NCBI RefSeq assembly: GCF_030052815.1
Contig: NC_079504.1
Coordinates: forward strand, 85,066,249-85,130,248
From: Hevea brasiliensis
Taxonomy: Eukaryota; Streptophyta; Magnoliopsida; Malpighiales; Euphorbiaceae
Length of the DNA: 64,000 nucleotides
Reading direction: 5' to 3'
Below, in pieces: positions 33,725 through 47,400 of the stretch; the first letter of the stretch is position 1, and each line of letters opens with the position of its first letter. The notes beneath the pieces were generated by a model. It made no database searches. It was not told where the DNA came from and worked only from the letters and a program-made list of their open reading frames with translations. A program made the translations under genes and the position numbers.

Positions 33725-36700
33725 TGTAACATCCTCACTTTAGCTAGTCCGTACAGTCTACTGTTCTAGTTACCAATGTCGGTCTGGACAGCTAGAACGT
33801 CTGGAAAAATATTTAAACTAAAGCATAATTAACTCAAATATTAATAAGAAAAATTTAGAAAAAATTTTAGAAATAAAATACAACCAAGTTAAATGAGTCG
33901 GTGCCCTAGCGATGGGTAACCTAGTGAGAAGTTGCGGTTCTCACAACTAGGAGCCCTAGACCTGGGGGAAAAATTATAAAATAATTATTGGGACTCCAGA
34001 GAAGGGTTATTGAGGTTATTATGGCGTTAGAATGCTAAGAAAATGCTTAGAAAAATTTTTCTATGGATACAGACAATTTTGGCTCGTTAAGCCAAACGGA
34101 GGGTATTTTGGTCATTTCATCTTTAGAGATGATTTTTGGCCAACTTGCCCAGTTAAATAAATAATTTATATAATATAAAATATGAATAAATGTTGTTAAA
34201 AATTTAATTGCAATTAAATAGATAAGAAATAGAGAGAAAATGAAAGAAAATGGACTTATGACATCATAATGATGTCATTAAGATTCTCCCAACCAACCCA
34301 ATATGGACACATGGCATAAACTTATTTTAAAGAGACAAAATGGGCTGAAAATGAACAAAAAATCAGATCTCTCTCTCCCTTTCTTCTTCCTTGCCGTGAC
34401 CCTCCTCCACAACCACCATTTTCAAGCTTTTTCAAAGCTTGATTTCACTAATTTCTACCCAATAAAACCCTATACTCCCAACACAAAAAAGTGTACTTGC
34501 ATCTTGGTGATTCTTTTGGGAGAAAAAAGAAGAGGAAAACAAGAACCCTAGCAAGTGGAGAAACTTCACTCCATGGAGGTTAGTAACCTAACCTTAGTTT
34601 TCACCTTAAATTCATGTTAAGGACTATATATGAGTGCAATCTATAAAGAAAATTTGTTGAATACCATTTCTATGCCAACCCATAATTTTCAGTTGCCATG
34701 GTTGGGGTAAGATTGTGATGATTTTAATGAAGTTAAAAGGGTAGTATGGCTGCCCATAATATGCATCTTGTAAGTGAAGTGATGAAATGCAATGATAATG
34801 CATGGTTTTGTAATGTTGAGTTAGGGTTTAGGGTGGAAAAAAGAGACTTTGACCATGTGATGATGGGAGTAGGTTTAATGGTCAATTAGTGACCATTTGG
34901 TTTGGTTTGAATAAAAAATGAAGTGAATTATGTAGTGGGATTTGGGTTTGGTGTGGCTGCCCTTGGTGACTGGGCAGATTGGACATGAGTCCAGTAGGTT
35001 TGGGCAGCAATAACTTAAATTGTAGAGATTTAATTGGTGCAAGGCTAATTAGACATGAAACTAGACACATAATGGGACAATTTTGGTGTAGAAACCATGC
35101 CTAGAAAACCAAACCAAGTTGACCAAAAGTTTGCCCTAATCCGGGTGACCTACATTCTGCCTGGGTAAAATAACCAAATGAACAGTATTTAGTCATTTGG
35201 CCATAACTCAGTGTAGAAAGGTCTAATTGACCTGAACTTTTACCAATAACAAGCTGAGATATATACCAACAACTTTCATGAAGAACCCTAACCCAAATTA
35301 TGACCAGAACATATTCAAAAAGTGAGTTGCAGTCACTGTTCCATGTACTGTAGATTTGGTCAGTCTAGAAATTCTAGAAAAATTTCAATCCGGCCAATTG
35401 TGGTTTTTGGGCCATAACTTGGGCTACAAAACTCCAAATGGAGTGATTCAAAAAATGAAATGCAACTAGACAAAATAAGGAACAACTTTCATGTTGATCA
35501 TTTTGCCAAATTCTCACTGCAAAAATGACTAATGGAGCAGTAAATCCAAAGCATGAAAACTGAAAATTTTGTCCAATTAACATTAACTTTAGAAATGGTA
35601 TTGGAAATCAATACCAACAAATTTAGAATGTAAAATGTGGTATGTTGGAAGTATTAGAACCAATGTACCTATTGTCTATGCAAAAGTCAACATTTTTGTT
35701 GACTAATGAATGGAATAGTAACACTAAAACTTAAATTTCAAAAATTGTGAAACTTAAAAGTGTAATATGCCCTAGTATACCTAACAAGATTGGTTTGGAT
35801 AGCTTGGCATGCCAATAGGGTTCTGTTAGTAGTACTACATATGGCTTCATGCCATTCTGTGTTTCATGGCTTCCCATGCCATTTTGTGACATAATAGCCT
35901 TTGGCTATGTTATTTGAGTTGATATACTTGGGTTTTCACCCTAATGATTATTACAGCTTATTAGCTGTTCTGTTGCACACCGGGAGACACAATGTGATCG
36001 ATGCTGTGATGGTCCGAGGTATTTAGTACCCAGTGCCAGTTTACCCATTTATCCAGTCCAGTCAACTAGTATGGGTTACTCGGGCAATGATAATAAACCT
36101 TACAAAATTTTAAACGAATAATACTGCAAATAATATCAGAAATTAAGTCTACCAAAAAATATAAACATACATTCTGCATATTTATTTTTATTTTATTTTA
36201 TTTTATTTTATTTTATATTGTAACCACTAAGCATAATTGCTTAGCGCTTTGCTTTTGCCACGCGCAGGTACTGGAGACCTAGCTGGGGAGCCCTGCAGAC
36301 ATCAGACAGGGTGAGCCTTCAAAGCTGCATCCGAAGTCCAGAGTCACCTCACATCTGCACTGCATATGGTAGGACATTAGGATTTTGGGTAGCATTTTGT
36401 ATTTTGTATTTTGTATTAGTTTTGGGATTGTAACTATAAACTCTTGAAATTATTTGATGATGTAAATATATGAAATTTCATATTATTGAAATTTTATGTA
36501 TATTATGTTAAGAAATATTTATGAATGTGCTTCCAGTAATGAAGTGAAAAGAAAAATTTCTGAAAATAGTGTTGTGATTTGAGATTTAGATTTTTAGATT
36601 GACTTGAATGTGTATAATGGAGTTTGGATTTGGAAATTATATTGGAAGGTTTTTAAACAGGTTCAGAAGAACTATTTTTCCAATTTACAGCCGGCACTCT

Positions 36701-36861
36701 GTCGGATTTTCTATAAAATTTGCGAAAAAATTCAAATTTATGAAAAACTGAAAATAAATGAATCAAAAGGGATAAATTGTAATTGAAACATGAATTGGTG
36801 CTCCAAAGACACCGAGTGGCATAACTTGCTCTGGCTATCAGAACGGGTAAAGGGTGTCACA
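33725..36861 (+). repeat. Element C 3' LTR (3137 bp)
   Basis: Begins TGTAACATCCTCACTTTAGC and ends GGGTGTCACA before TSD TTAAG. It has a longer ATTTT repeat than the 5' LTR (near 36185-36215) and the stem-loop at 36227-36244. Confidence 0.95.
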
Positions 36862-36905
36862 TTAAGAATATGAGTGACAGTATTTCTAGAACAAAGTATC
36901 ATAAA
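36862..36905 (+). repeat. Copia element E LTR, second part
   Basis: TTAAGAATATGAGTGACAGT and onward continues the Copia LTR broken at 25765. Joined, the pieces match the minus strand of the LTR of element G around 56376-56320. It stops at ATAAA (36901-36905), where LTR-1 begins. In G the next bases would be TAGGTTCACAATCG. Confidence 0.88.
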
Positions 36906-38220
36906 TGTCACACCTTATCCCTCCATAAGGCATAACATGTTTCCATAGTATACATAATGAATTATCAAACTTCGCCTACTGATAACCCATTAAATACACT
37001 ACAAGAGAATTTAAACAATTTCTTATGTCTTTTTACAGTAGTAAGCACTTTTGACAAGTTTTAAAACCTTTTACTCAAAGTTAAATTACATAACAAATTT
37101 GTAATATCAATAGATTTTATAAAAATTTTGGCAGAGTGCTGTCTATATTTTGAACAAAACAGTTCTTCAAAAACCTGTAAAAAGCACTTCCAATATATTT
37201 TTTTCAATCCCCAACTCTAATAATAGTTCAACTCAAATGAATTTTTACAACCCAATTCAACTCAATTTCAGCAATTTCAATAACAATAAAATACAACTAA
37301 CTTAGTAATTTAAAAGCTGAGACAAGATAATTATAATACAACATTGATAGGTCAAAATATAATTTACAACTTATTTGTACAACTTAAGTTTATAACTGCT
37401 CAAGACCAAGTGCAATATATACATACAGTTCACATACATTACAATAAAATTACAAAGAAATGGTATACTTAATACACCGGCAAAATCCCAAAAGTGTAGT
37501 ACAAGCAGCCTACTCTGCTGCTTTATCTGTCTGTCTACCTGCTACAGCAATGAAAAAGCTATCGCTGAGTCAATGTCTCAATGGTGCACAACATTAAGAA
37601 AATACAATTTAAAACCATAAACCATAAATGTCACACCCTACCCCTCTGTAAGGCATGACATGATCCCGTAGTATACCTGATGAATTACCAACTCCGTCTA
37701 CTGATAACCCATTAAATACACTACAAGGGATTTTAAAAACTTTTCTTACTTCTTTTACAGTGGTTAGCACTATTTACAGGTGTTAAAGACTTTGGTGAAC
37801 TGAAGTGAAGCAACTAACTCATTTGATTTATTTGGAATATCTGTAAAAATTTTGGCAAGGTGCCATTTGTATTTTGGACAAAACAGTTCTTCAGAAAACC
37901 TGTAAAAAGCACTTCAATTATTTTCCAAATCTCAACTCCAACATTTTTCTCAATACAACACATTTCTCAACTCAATTCCATAGAAATTTTTCAAAGTCTG
38001 AGATAAGGAAATATAATACAATTTTTATAAGTCAAATAACTCATAATAAATTTACAACTTCAAGGTACAATTTGAATTTACAACTGCTCAAAACCAAAAA
38101 CAAAATGTACATACAAAGGTCATACATTACAAGACAAAATGCAAAATATTGGTATACTCATTATACTGTAATCCTCACTGACGATTAGCGGCCTTAGTCT
38201 CACTGTCTGTCTCTCTACCT

Positions 38221-38261
38221 GCGACAGCAATAAAAAAGCTATCGCTGAGACAATGTCTCAG
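38221..38261 (-). other. Double stem-loop in LTR-2
   Basis: On the plus strand GCGACAGC (38221-38228) can pair with GCTATCGC (38238-38245), with one G-U pair. CTGAGAC (38245-38251) pairs perfectly with GTCTCAG (38255-38261). The two hairpins are adjacent. The same layout with different stem bases is seen in LTR-3, B, C and LTR-4. Confidence 0.68.
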
Positions 38262-38417
38262 TGGTGCACAACATTAACCAAATACAATTTTAATTCACAA
38301 TTCATAAATCATATCAATAGTGGATACTTAAAACCATAGTTAAATTCAAGACAATGAATGTCATAAGGAATTTAAACTCCAATTCACAAATTATCAAAAT
38401 TCATAATAACACAATTT

Positions 38418-38743
38418 AGTCAAATAGTTTAAGAATACCGTATTGCCAATTCATGCACAATTTGATCAAATAACTGAATAATACCTTTTTGCAAATCAAT
38501 AACACAATTCGATCAAATAATTGAATAATATCGTTTTGCAAATCAATAACACAATTCAATCAAATAACTGAATAATATCGTTTTGCAAATCAATAACACA
38601 ATTGATCAAATAACTGAATAATATCATTTTGCAAATCAATAACACAATTGATCAAATAACTGAATAATATCGTTTTGCAAATCAATAACACCCTTCGATC
38701 AAATAATTGAACAATACAATGTTGCCAATCAATAACACAATTT
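38418..38743 (-). repeat. Minisatellite of 46-47-bp units, about 7 copies
   Basis: Units start near 38418, 38464, 38511, 38558, 38604, 38650 and 38697 with GATCAAATAACTGAATAAT or a variant, then TTTTGCAAATCAATAACACA. The outer units are more diverged than the inner ones. It is not present in LTR-1 or the LTR of F. Confidence 0.92.
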
Positions 38744-41700
38744 AGGTCATGACACAAATTTTTCCATATATGCCGTGTTGTACACCACGACAAGACATAC
38801 TCACCCCAATAATCGAAATCAATGAGGGAGGAAGCTAGCTATCTAATGAGTACTCATCCATACTCACCTCAGACTGGGAAGTCAAAGAGGTAGGAACATA
38901 ATCATACTCACCCTGCATCGATAAGTCAAAGAGGGAGGAATAATCACACTCACCCCATTAATGGAGGAGGAACATAATATCCGTGTCATGCCAATTGTGA
39001 GTCAAAACAATTCCAAACATTTTATTCAAATGATCCGTAAGAATCCAATAAATTTTCAAAGTTATAATTTCATTCACAAAATGGCAACACAATTCGTAAT
39101 TCACTTCAATTTCCACAAAAACCATTTACAGTGCTTTTCAATCAATAAGTATCCATCAATATCATTCAAACAATTTTTCACAGTTTCAAACCATTCACAA
39201 TGTTTTTCAATCAATAAGTGTCCACCAAACACATTTCCACAATTTAAAACAATAATATACAAATAGTCATAATTTATTTCAATTGAAAAATTCAAAAGAA
39301 ATAGCCGTTGCACAAACCTCGATGATCCCCTCTGTCCGACTCGGTGTTTCCTTCCTTTTCTTTGAGTCCTTGTTAATCGAGAAACACAATTTGAAGTGTT
39401 TCAAGATTAAATTAAACTGTCTCTATCGATGGTGTTTGGTAAATAATGCACTGAACTCAATTATTTACTTAATCACCTAATATACCGACCCTCATTGCGT
39501 TTTAGGTAAATTAGGTTTTAGTGTCGTTAATATGTCACATTCGATAGGGTTTTAGGTTTGTTATGTTTTACCAAAGTCATTTTCTTGTTTAGTGCATTTT
39601 AATGCAAATTGCTGGATTTCGGGACACTGGTTTGACCTAGCCGGATGATCTAGTTCCCTCGGTTTTCGGGTCTCGGTCGAAACTACAAAATTGTAGATCT
39701 AGGTCTTATGGACCGCGGTGCAAAATTTTAGGTCAATCCGAGTTAAGTAGACCAAGTTATGGTCATTACACTATTGCTGGTCAATTGGTATCAAATTAGG
39801 TCAATTTTGGGTCAATTTGGTCAACTCTGGTTCGGCCAGTTTTTGGACCCGAACTTGTGCAAGTTGTTTGACTTGCTTATAGTCATTTCTGGGCTTTGGT
39901 GTCTTCATAAGACTTGTAGGTATGGATCTTAACTATTCTTGGTTAAAATTTCAGGTCAATTGGACCTGGTTTGAGTGAGTTATGGCCTAAACACTCATTG
40001 CTGCCCAATTGGTCATTTTTCAGGTCCTAATTGCACCTAATCCGAATTGGTCATTTTCTTAGGTCACCTTGCAAGCAGAATTTTGGTATGGTTTCTCAAT
40101 GAAAGTTGGCACATTTTGTGCCTAGTTTCACCTCAAATTGGTCTCATACCAATTGAGGTTACACATTTAAGGTTATAGGCTAAAATGTACACTGCCCTCA
40201 ATATGCCTTTCACACCCCACTTCAAACACACATTTACCTTTGCAATTTGTTTACTTACCTACCAATCTGTTTTGGTACATTACCAAAAGCATTTTCTACA
40301 TTACATTAACATTACTTTGGGCAGATTACCATTACCCTCAACACACCAAATATAATTCACATTTACAATTTCTAAGTACCATTACATACACACCTAACCA
40401 TTACAAATTTTACATACACTTTTCAATACCAATCTACATACATATCATCAATCCTTCTAGGTCAATATTCTGCCCACACTTCCTTCAATACATACAATTA
40501 CTCAAGTGTTCCCAAGCTGCCGCAAACCTTCTTCAACATCAAAGTGTCGTCCAATTTACCAATTCCCATCCAAGTGTATAAATCACCATATAAACATGAA
40601 ATAATTCACTAGGTTACTAAATCACCATGATCAACATTATTTCTCATCAATTATATGCACAAATATCTCATAAAAAACGTGACTCATGGCTGTCCAAAAT
40701 GAAAACAACAATAACTCTTCAAACTCAAAATTTTCCTTCACCAAACCAACACCCATAACATGCACACAAAACTTAACAAAGGAATTCTCAAAAAATGTAA
40801 ACTTACCTTTGATTGTAACTTGCTAAACCCTCACCAAACTTCTCAAATTTGGTATCAATATCTTCCTTGTGATGTGTAGACAAAGTTTAATGAAGAACCC
40901 TAGGTGATTTGAGTTGAAATGAGGGGATGGATCAAGCTTTACACAAAACGTCCATGGAGGTTTTGTGGTTCTTCAATTCGGCAATGTTGAGCCAAGTGAG
41001 GAAGATGAACTTTGAGTGGGAATAATCTGCCCACTTATAAGTATAATTAATCATTTTAATGTTCTTAGTGGTCCACTAGCAAAATTAAATCATATTTTAA
41101 GCTAATTTCCCACTTATTCCACATTTAACCCATGATTTTAGCTATTTTCTTTAGGTACCACCAAATTAATTTTTCATTTCATTTTCTAAGTGTAACACTA
41201 TTTATTTTTAATGGACATTTAGGTCAAAAGACACTTCGGGATGTCAAATGACCATAATGCCCCTGTTCGGGTGGCATTTCCGATTTTTCGGTAACACCGT
41301 ATTTTGTCTATTTTTCGATTTCTCACTTGTCTTTGTGCTAATTATTTAATTTTTCTTTGATCTTTCTAATGATATTTGTTCTTCAATAAGGTTCTATTTA
41401 AGTCCTAAAAATGTTTTCCAGGGTTCCCATGATCCGTACAGTCAACGGTCCACGCCGTGACTTCCCAGTGCGGTCACCCATCGTTAGGTTTCCCGGCTCG
41501 TTTAACTTGATCACATTTCTTTGCTATCATTTTTCCTTTGTTTTTCTTGTACTTTCTTTTCTTGTATTTCATTATTTTATGTCTCCTCACTCATATCGAA
41601 GTACGTTTGTTTGCATCATAGCTGTCATGACAACACTAGTCACCGGAGCAGCAGAACGCACTACCGAACTTTGGGGTGTTACAATAAATCATATAAACTG

Positions 41701-44441
41701 TGGATACTTAAAATCATAGTTAATTTCAAAAGTCAGAGAATGTCATAAAGAATTAAATTCCATTTCACAATGTCTCAATAAATACTACTAAATCACACAC
41801 ACAGCTTAATCATGATTCCAAAGTCTAATTCATCCCAAAATCCAATGGCTAATGAGGAATAACATAGCTAGCCAGCAATTATATGAGTACTCATCCTATT
41901 CGTCCTCAACTAGCACACACCTCAACACTTTAGCCAGAGAGGGAATTCAAAGCCAATTCGTCCCACTAGATAAGCTAGCGAGGAATTCAATCAAATGTAC
42001 ATGATAGCTGTGGTTTCAAACCATTTGCAATATTTTTCAAGCAATAAGTATCCATCAAATTTCATTCAAACAAATTTTCCACAATTTAAGCAATAACATA
42101 CAAATTGTCATAATTTATTTCAAGTGAAAATTCAAAAGAAATAACTGTTGTGCACAAACCTCTGATGAGTAGCCTCTTGGCCTTGATTCAGTGGTTCTTT
42201 CCCCTTCTCTGAGTCTTTGCTAACTGAAACACACAATATAAAGTGTTTCAGTACTCATTTAAATTGTTTCTAATAATAAGGTTTAGTAATTAAATTTTAC
42301 TAATACTATTCTTTCATTAGTCAACCTATAATGTTGACCTTTGATGCACTCAAAGTGAGTCAATTTTAATGTTCCCAATTTATCACATTTTATAATCTCT
42401 AAGTATTGGTATATGTTATCAATTTCATTTTAAAGCTTATTGCATTTTATTGCCATTTTTCAGATTTTATATGCTAGATTACTCTAGCTAAATGTCTTAT
42501 TTGCATTGGTTTTTAGGTTCTAGTTAAAAGAGCAAAATTGTAGATTTATGTCTTAGTGACATTTTGGCACTAATTTCATGTCATTTGAAGTTTTCTGGAC
42601 CAAGTTGTGGTCGTTTTATTATTACTGGTCAAATTGCCTTTTTATTGTGAACTTCGGTCATTTTAGGTCATTTCCAATTTTGGCAGGTTTTATACCTGAA
42701 TTTGTGCAAGCATTTTGACTTGCTTATGGTCATTTCTAGGTTTGGTGGTCTTAAACAAAATTATAACTCTATGTCTAAGCTTTCCAACGATATAAATTTC
42801 AGGTCATTTGGACTTGTGTACAAGGAGTTATGGTCATTTTCGTAAATACTATTCAATTGGTCAAATTTCAGGGTTGCAATGTTACCAATTCGGATTAGGT
42901 CAGTTTTCATGTCACTTTTTGGATAGAATTTAGGTTTGCTTTCTTCATGAAAGTTGGCCTATTTTGTGTTTAGTTTTGCCTCCAATTGGCCTCATACCAA
43001 TTGGGGTCACACATTTAAGGTTATAAGCTCAATTGCATACTGCCCTTTACATTTCTCTCAAACACCAATCCAAGTGCACATTCAACTTATTCTAGCTTAC
43101 CTTCCATACCTAATTCTGACTTTGTACATTATCATATTCATCAATCACTTTACATTATAGTCACTTTGGGTAGTATATAATCAATTGACAATACACCAAT
43201 TACAGTTCCAATTCACAAAATCTAATTCTAACAATATATACACATAATCACTCCTAACCATTACATATAAATTCACTACTAAATTACATACACACTTAGC
43301 TATCTTTAAGATCACAATTCATCAAGTAACCTCATGAATTCAAGTATTCATCAAGAAGTCTCAAGGCTACCGAATTGCTCCAAAATGCAAAAGTTTCCCA
43401 TAATTTCTTCAACTCCAATTTCAAATGCACAATCACCACATACACATGGAAATAACTTACTAGCACATTAAATCACCTTAATCAACATTAATTCCCAAAA
43501 AATATATGTAAGAATAATTCATTAACCATGAGATTTTATGGCTATCAAAAAAAGTACCCTCCAATAACTCATCAAAACCTCAATATTTTGTTCATAAATC
43601 CACTCACCACAACACCAACACAAACTTTAATAAAGAAAGGAAGAAGAAATGGACACTTACCTCTTATGAGCTAGACCAAACTTCACCTATTCCTCTTGAA
43701 ATTGCTATCAAATTCTTGCTTGTAAGGTGGGGATAAACTTTAATGAAGACAAGTTGTGAAAAGCATGGCTTGATCATGGAGATTTAAGCTTGAAAGGTGG
43801 ATGGCCATGGATGAATGTTTAGGAGGAACTTGGTTCGGCCAAAGTGAAGTTTGAGGAAGAAGATGAATGCAGAAAGTTAGTGGAAGAAATATGTCCTTTT
43901 ATGCTTTTTATGCTTCACTTAGTGGAGCACTAAGTCTAATTAAACATTAAATTAATCTAAGTTTCCATAATTATAATTAACACCCTAATTTCTCACTATT
44001 TATTCTATATATTTAGCTTCTAATTTTTATGGCATTTTCAAAATTTAACACTACTAATTTTCATGGATATTTAGGTCAAAAGTCAACTCTAGGTGTCAAT
44101 TGACCAAAATGCCCCTCCTTGGGTTGTATTCCCGATTTTTCGGTAACACTGATTTTTATCGATTTTCTTGATTTTTTATTTTTTTTGTACTAATTAATTA
44201 AATTTTTTTTGACATTTTCTAAGTTAATTATACCTCAATAGATGTTTATTTAAGTCTTAAAAATATTTTTTTTAGGGTTTTCCGCGGTCCAGGGCTAATT
44301 AACGGTCATCGCCACAACTTCCTAATGCGGTCACCCATCGCTAGGATTTTTGGCTCATTTAACTTAATCACGTTTCATTGCTCTTATTTTTCCTTTATTT
44401 TTCTTGTATTTTACTCTATTGTATTTCATTATCTTTTTTTT

Positions 44442-47400
44442 TGTCACACCTTACCCCTCTGTAAGGCATAACATGATCCCCTAGAATACCTAATGAACTA
44501 CCACACTTCACCTACCGATAACTCATTAAGTACCCTACAAGGGATTTTAAAATAATTTTCTTACTTTTGTTAAGTGGTGAGCATTTTCTAATAGGTATTT
44601 AAAACATTTAATTAAAATTAAAACTAGTTAATATTTTTGGTCCATTTTATTTCTCCGCAAATTTTATAAAAATTTTGACAGAGTTCCATTTATATTTTGA
44701 GAAAACAGATCTTCAAATACCAGTAAAAAAACACTTCCAAATTTTTTTTTCAACCACTGCTTCAATTTCACAACCAATCTCAACAATTTCTCAAATCTCA
44801 AAATTCAACAGTCAACAATTCTCAATTTCCAAAATTTAATGATCAGTAAAATAATATCTATCAATCTCATTCAAATTAAAATAAAATATTTCCATTTATT
44901 AAAGACAACAAATTATATATATATACATCATACCAAAATTTAGAGTATGAAAATTCCACTAAATTTTATTACAACTTTATACAAACTTTGTACAAATTGC
45001 TCAAGACCGATTTACATGTCCATACATTTATGTGCAATACATATATCAAAATAAATATTTATAGGCAGGGTATAAATTATATTCGATAACTTCAAGCTGA
45101 TAGATCCTCACACCTCGTGACTCGGTTCTTTGCTCCTCTAGTCTCTATATCTGCGACAGCAATAAAAGCTATCGCTGAGTACTAGGACTCAGTGGTGCAC
45201 AACATACTAAAATAATCTTTATGCAGAACTTAAATCACATTTATTCAAAAATTTAACTGAACATGAGAATTAAATTCAAATCATGCATTATGAGATTTTA
45301 ATCCCAAACAATTTCATTTTGAAGTATCAAATCACATTTCATAAAACCCACAGTTAGATCATGCCATTCGAAACAAATAGAATCTCAATAGCCAGAGGCT
45401 AAAGAGAAATCACATCACAAGGCTAGCTAGCTCAAATATATGGATATCCATTCACATCCTCTTCTACTGGCACACCTCAACACTTCTCCAGAGAAGGAAT
45501 CAAAATTCGAAACTAATTACCCCCACTAGTTGTGCTAGTGAGGTGTTCAAATATATGGTCATGACACTGTGGTTTCAAAACTTATCTTAACAATTTGCTA
45601 AACATTGTCATTTCAAATATACATAATAACTTTGAACAATTTAAATTAAACATCATAAGAATGCCATAATCCAATATTTCACATTATTCAAAACAGTATA
45701 TAAAAGATGATTATAAAAAGTATACGTTGTGCACAAACCTCAAACGAGTTGCCTCTTGGCCTTGACTCGGTTCCTCGGGTTCTTTCCCAGTGTTCTTTTC
45801 AACTTAAATACACAATTTCACAGTGTTTCAGTATCATAACTTAGCATAAATCTAAAAATAAATTTAACTTCACTTTTACCTAGCTCTAACGTGCTAAACT
45901 CGACGTTCTTGAAATTTTGTGTTTCGGGTTACTATTCACTACACTATTCAAGTCAAATTGTTGACTTTCTAAGGCTTAATAGGTATGGAAATTCCAACTT
46001 CACCCACATATCACATTTTGGTCACTAAATTTGTTGGTTTTGCTTGTTTTCTCAAAACTTAGGTTTTTCAGGCAAAATTGTCAATTTTTAGTTTTGGAGT
46101 CCTAAGTTACACTGTTCCATTGATTACTTTACTGTTGGAATTTGGCAAAACTTTCTTCACAGAAAATGTTTCCTATTGTCTTAAGTTTATTTTCCTTTTT
46201 GAATCACTCCAATTGGAGTTTTGTAGCTCAAGTTATGGCTATTTGAACCATGGCTGCCGGATTAGACACCACCAGTGCAGGTAATTTTAGTCTTTGGCAG
46301 TTTTGGGTCACCAACTTGGGGTAGCCAAATGACTTGGTTAATGACATAATTTGGGTTTGTGTTCTTCATAAAAGTTCTAAGTCTATATCTCATCTAACCA
46401 CTGGTAAAATTTTAGGTCATTTAGACCTTCCTAGCTCAAGTTATGACCAAATACGATTATTGTTCATGTGTACTGTTCATACTACAGATTTTCAAGTTTG
46501 ATTAGTTTGTTCACTAGGTTTTGGTCACTTTTTGGGCATGCTTCCCAAATGAAAATTGTGTCATTTAGTGCCTATTTTCAGTCCCAATTGGTCCCATACC
46601 AATTGGACTTGTAAAATTCAATTTTTGGTCCCTCAAAGTTGACTTTTGGTCATGGTACATACCTAATCCGAATTTGGCTTTGATCAAACACTTCTAACAT
46701 ACTTAATTAGGTCACAAATGACCATTTCTTTCCTTAAACTATGTCAAATACATCATTTAGCACTTCTTCACATTTTGGTCTCTAAACCTAATGTCCAAAC
46801 CTAATTCCACTAATTTTTGCATTTACTTGATTCCCTGCCTTTAACCATAATCATTCAACTAACTAAGGTTTATATACCCCTTTCAAACCATTCACTTAAT
46901 GCAAATCATCCTCATAACCAAGCTGGCCGAAAATCAGTTTAGTCCCTCAACCAATTTTCTTTTCATTTAAGCATATTTCCAAGTGTAACTTAACTACTTA
47001 AACATAGATTCAAAGAGAAAATGAAAAAGAACACTAACCTTAATTCTTTGATTTACAATCCACCAATTCTTTCACTTTCTTCTTTCTTCTTCTCCCTCAA
47101 TCTTCTTTTTAGTTGCCCAAACAAGGTTTAATCAACAAAATTAGAAATTTATGGGAGATTTTAGGGTTTATGGAGCTTGAAATCACGCTTTAATGGTGGA
47201 TTTTGAGAGAGAGGTGAGAGGTGACGGGAATGGGAGAAGAAACCAATTTTTTTGTTCTTTTCTTTTTGTTATTTTATGTCTTAGGAAGACCATAATTCTA
47301 ATTATATAAATTTTTAATTAAAATACTTATGGCATCATGCATGTGTCACACATGATGTCATTACCTTTTAACTTTTTCATTTTCATTTTTTTCTTTTATT

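Larger units (their letters stand above)
25766..36861 (+). mobile_element. Element C: complete Ty3/gypsy chromovirus (Tekay-like), 11,096 bp
   Basis: The one element here with both LTRs, PBS, coding region, PPT and a perfect 5-bp target duplication (TTAAG at 25761-25765 and 36862-36866). LTRs are 3120 and 3137 bp; the interior is 4839 bp. Domain order is gag, protease, RT, RNase H, integrase, chromodomain, typical of Tekay/Del chromoviruses. By eye, the first 330 or so LTR bases differ at about 14 sites, mostly transitions, so the insertion is moderately old. Stops and frameshifts in all domains make it non-autonomous now. It landed inside a Copia LTR. Confidence 0.96.
37629..41683 (-). mobile_element. 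LTR-2: solo gypsy LTR, 4055 bp
   Basis: Begins TGTCACACCCTACCCC and ends GGGGTGTTACA, with a perfect ATAAA duplication on both sides (37624-37628 and 41684-41688). In sense it starts TGTAACACCCCAAAGTTCGG. It has no PBS, PPT or coding domain, so it is a solo LTR. It is longer than its relative in element F, in part because of a minisatellite at 38418-38743. Module anchors lie at 40177, 39984 and 39761. Confidence 0.94.
36906..44441 (-). mobile_element. LTR-1: gypsy LTR interrupted by LTR-2 and cut by LTR-3
   Basis: Begins TGTCACACCTTATCCC (its 3' end in sense) directly after ATAAA in the Copia LTR. It is present as 36906-37628 and 41684-44441, the two parts joining cleanly once LTR-2 and its ATAAA duplication are removed. 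It breaks in TTGTATTTCATTATC plus T-run at 44441, about 110 bp short of the family's sense start, where LTR-3 begins. Same family as LTR-2 and the LTR of element F. Module anchors lie at 43025, 42832 and 42609. The hairpin at 37565-37580 has one mismatch. Confidence 0.85.

Noticed and set aside
38418..38743. Regular 46-47-bp repeats that might be taken for a CRISPR array
   Set aside because: Whole units repeat in tandem without unique spacers, in a plant LTR.
41411..41748. Overlapping open frames of 102 and 75 codons
   Set aside because: They are in the terminal part of solo LTR-2. The equivalent region of the LTR of F has frame breaks, and the cysteine/phenylalanine-rich peptides are composition effects.
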